From NCBI GenBank assembly GCA_017622135.1, contig JAGARR010000006.1, positions 1 through 64,000 of the forward strand: a stretch of DNA of 64,000 bases, in the 5' to 3' direction. Both the position numbers and the translations under genes were made by a program. This document shows positions 63,944-64,000 of this stretch, piece after piece. Source of the DNA: Spirochaetaceae bacterium. GTDB lineage: Bacteria; Spirochaetota; Spirochaetia; Treponematales; Treponemataceae. The notes under the pieces were generated by a model. That model saw nothing but the letters and a program-made list of their open reading frames with translations, did no database searches and was not told the origin of the DNA. Position 1 is the first letter of the stretch. The number at the start of each line of letters is the position of its first letter.

Positions 63944-64000
63944 TTAGCGGGAGGAATCCCGTGCCGCCTCCAACTCCCTTGCAGCAGTGGCGGCCTTAAG
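63944..64000 (-). CDS. C-terminal end of an upstream gene (partial)
   Basis: An open frame enters from the right edge and stops at TAA (63944-63946). Its last residues read LKAATAARELEAARDSSR, an Ala-rich charged helix. The stop lies 9 nt before the dut ATG, the usual spacing for an operon here. The gene cannot be identified from 18 residues. Confidence 0.5.
   Translation of the reverse strand, partial: LKAATAARELEAARDSSR

Overview
The window reads as chromosomal DNA of a spirochaete, most probably a host-associated Treponema. This is judged from protein content, not from a database. The pointers are an MreBCD/PBP2/RodA block behind dnaG-rpoD, an Rnf-like membrane complex followed by a GH57-like gene, a BMP/PnrA-type nucleoside uptake system, lipoproteins, a DUF4143 ATPase, pyruvate phosphate dikinase, and a CheW gene beside a HEAT-repeat gene. 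Base composition is moderately GC-rich by eye, except for a clearly AT-rich stretch at about 10.8-12.65 kb. Most genes lie on the minus strand in tight operons with 1-30 nt overlaps. No phage, insertion sequence or CRISPR array was seen.

Layout. 1-487: no credible gene; several perfect hairpins and then a seven-unit array of 15-bp palindromes at an exact 23-bp period. 0.5-8 kb: a DEAH helicase, a surface lipoprotein with Pmp-like beta-helix repeats, a DUF4143 ATPase whose promoter sits between two 40-bp repeats, and a CapA-like lipoprotein. 8-10.8 kb: ppdK with its own strong promoter and terminator. 10.9-12.65 kb: three small AT-rich genes of unknown function. 12.65-25.3 kb: a minus-strand cell-growth cluster running mltG-dnaG-rpoD-zinc ribbon-rnpB (RNase P RNA)-TPR-mreB-mreC-mreD-mrdA-rodA. 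25.3-30.7 kb: a small ORF, an MBL hydrolase and a cysteine-cluster protein, tRNA-Tyr and tRNA-Thr, aroH-glgA, a small membrane protein and an SPFH-like protein. 30.8-35.4 kb: metG, a FemAB-type ligase and trpS. 35.6-44 kb: a nine-gene overlapping operon, DUF212, an eight-helix membrane protein, rnfC-D-G-E-A-B and a GH57-like gene. 44-47.4 kb: an RluA-type pseudouridine synthase, a P-loop/Asp23-like fusion protein and pcnB. 47.5-53.5 kb: a UgpC/MsmX-type sugar ABC ATPase and a four-gene nucleoside-type ABC importer. 53.6-64 kb: a conserved unknown, recN, nadK, a DegT-like protein, cheW, a HEAT-repeat protein, tgt, lptG, lptF, dut and the last codons of one more gene.

The most unusual system is the Rnf operon. 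All six subunits are recognisable by fold and order. By eye, however, the flavinylation SGAT motifs of RnfG and RnfD, three of the four intramembrane Fe-S cysteines of RnfA/RnfE, the first Fe-S domain of RnfB and the NADH/FMN motifs of RnfC are missing or altered. Only the ferredoxin-type clusters of RnfB and RnfC remain clear. The operon also encodes an uncharacterised multi-span membrane protein and a GH57-like protein that appears to lack its catalytic glutamate. Other points of interest are a DegT-fold protein without the PLP lysine coupled to cheW, several consensus promoters placed so close to start codons that the mRNAs should be leaderless, and regulatory repeats that use a 23-bp period.
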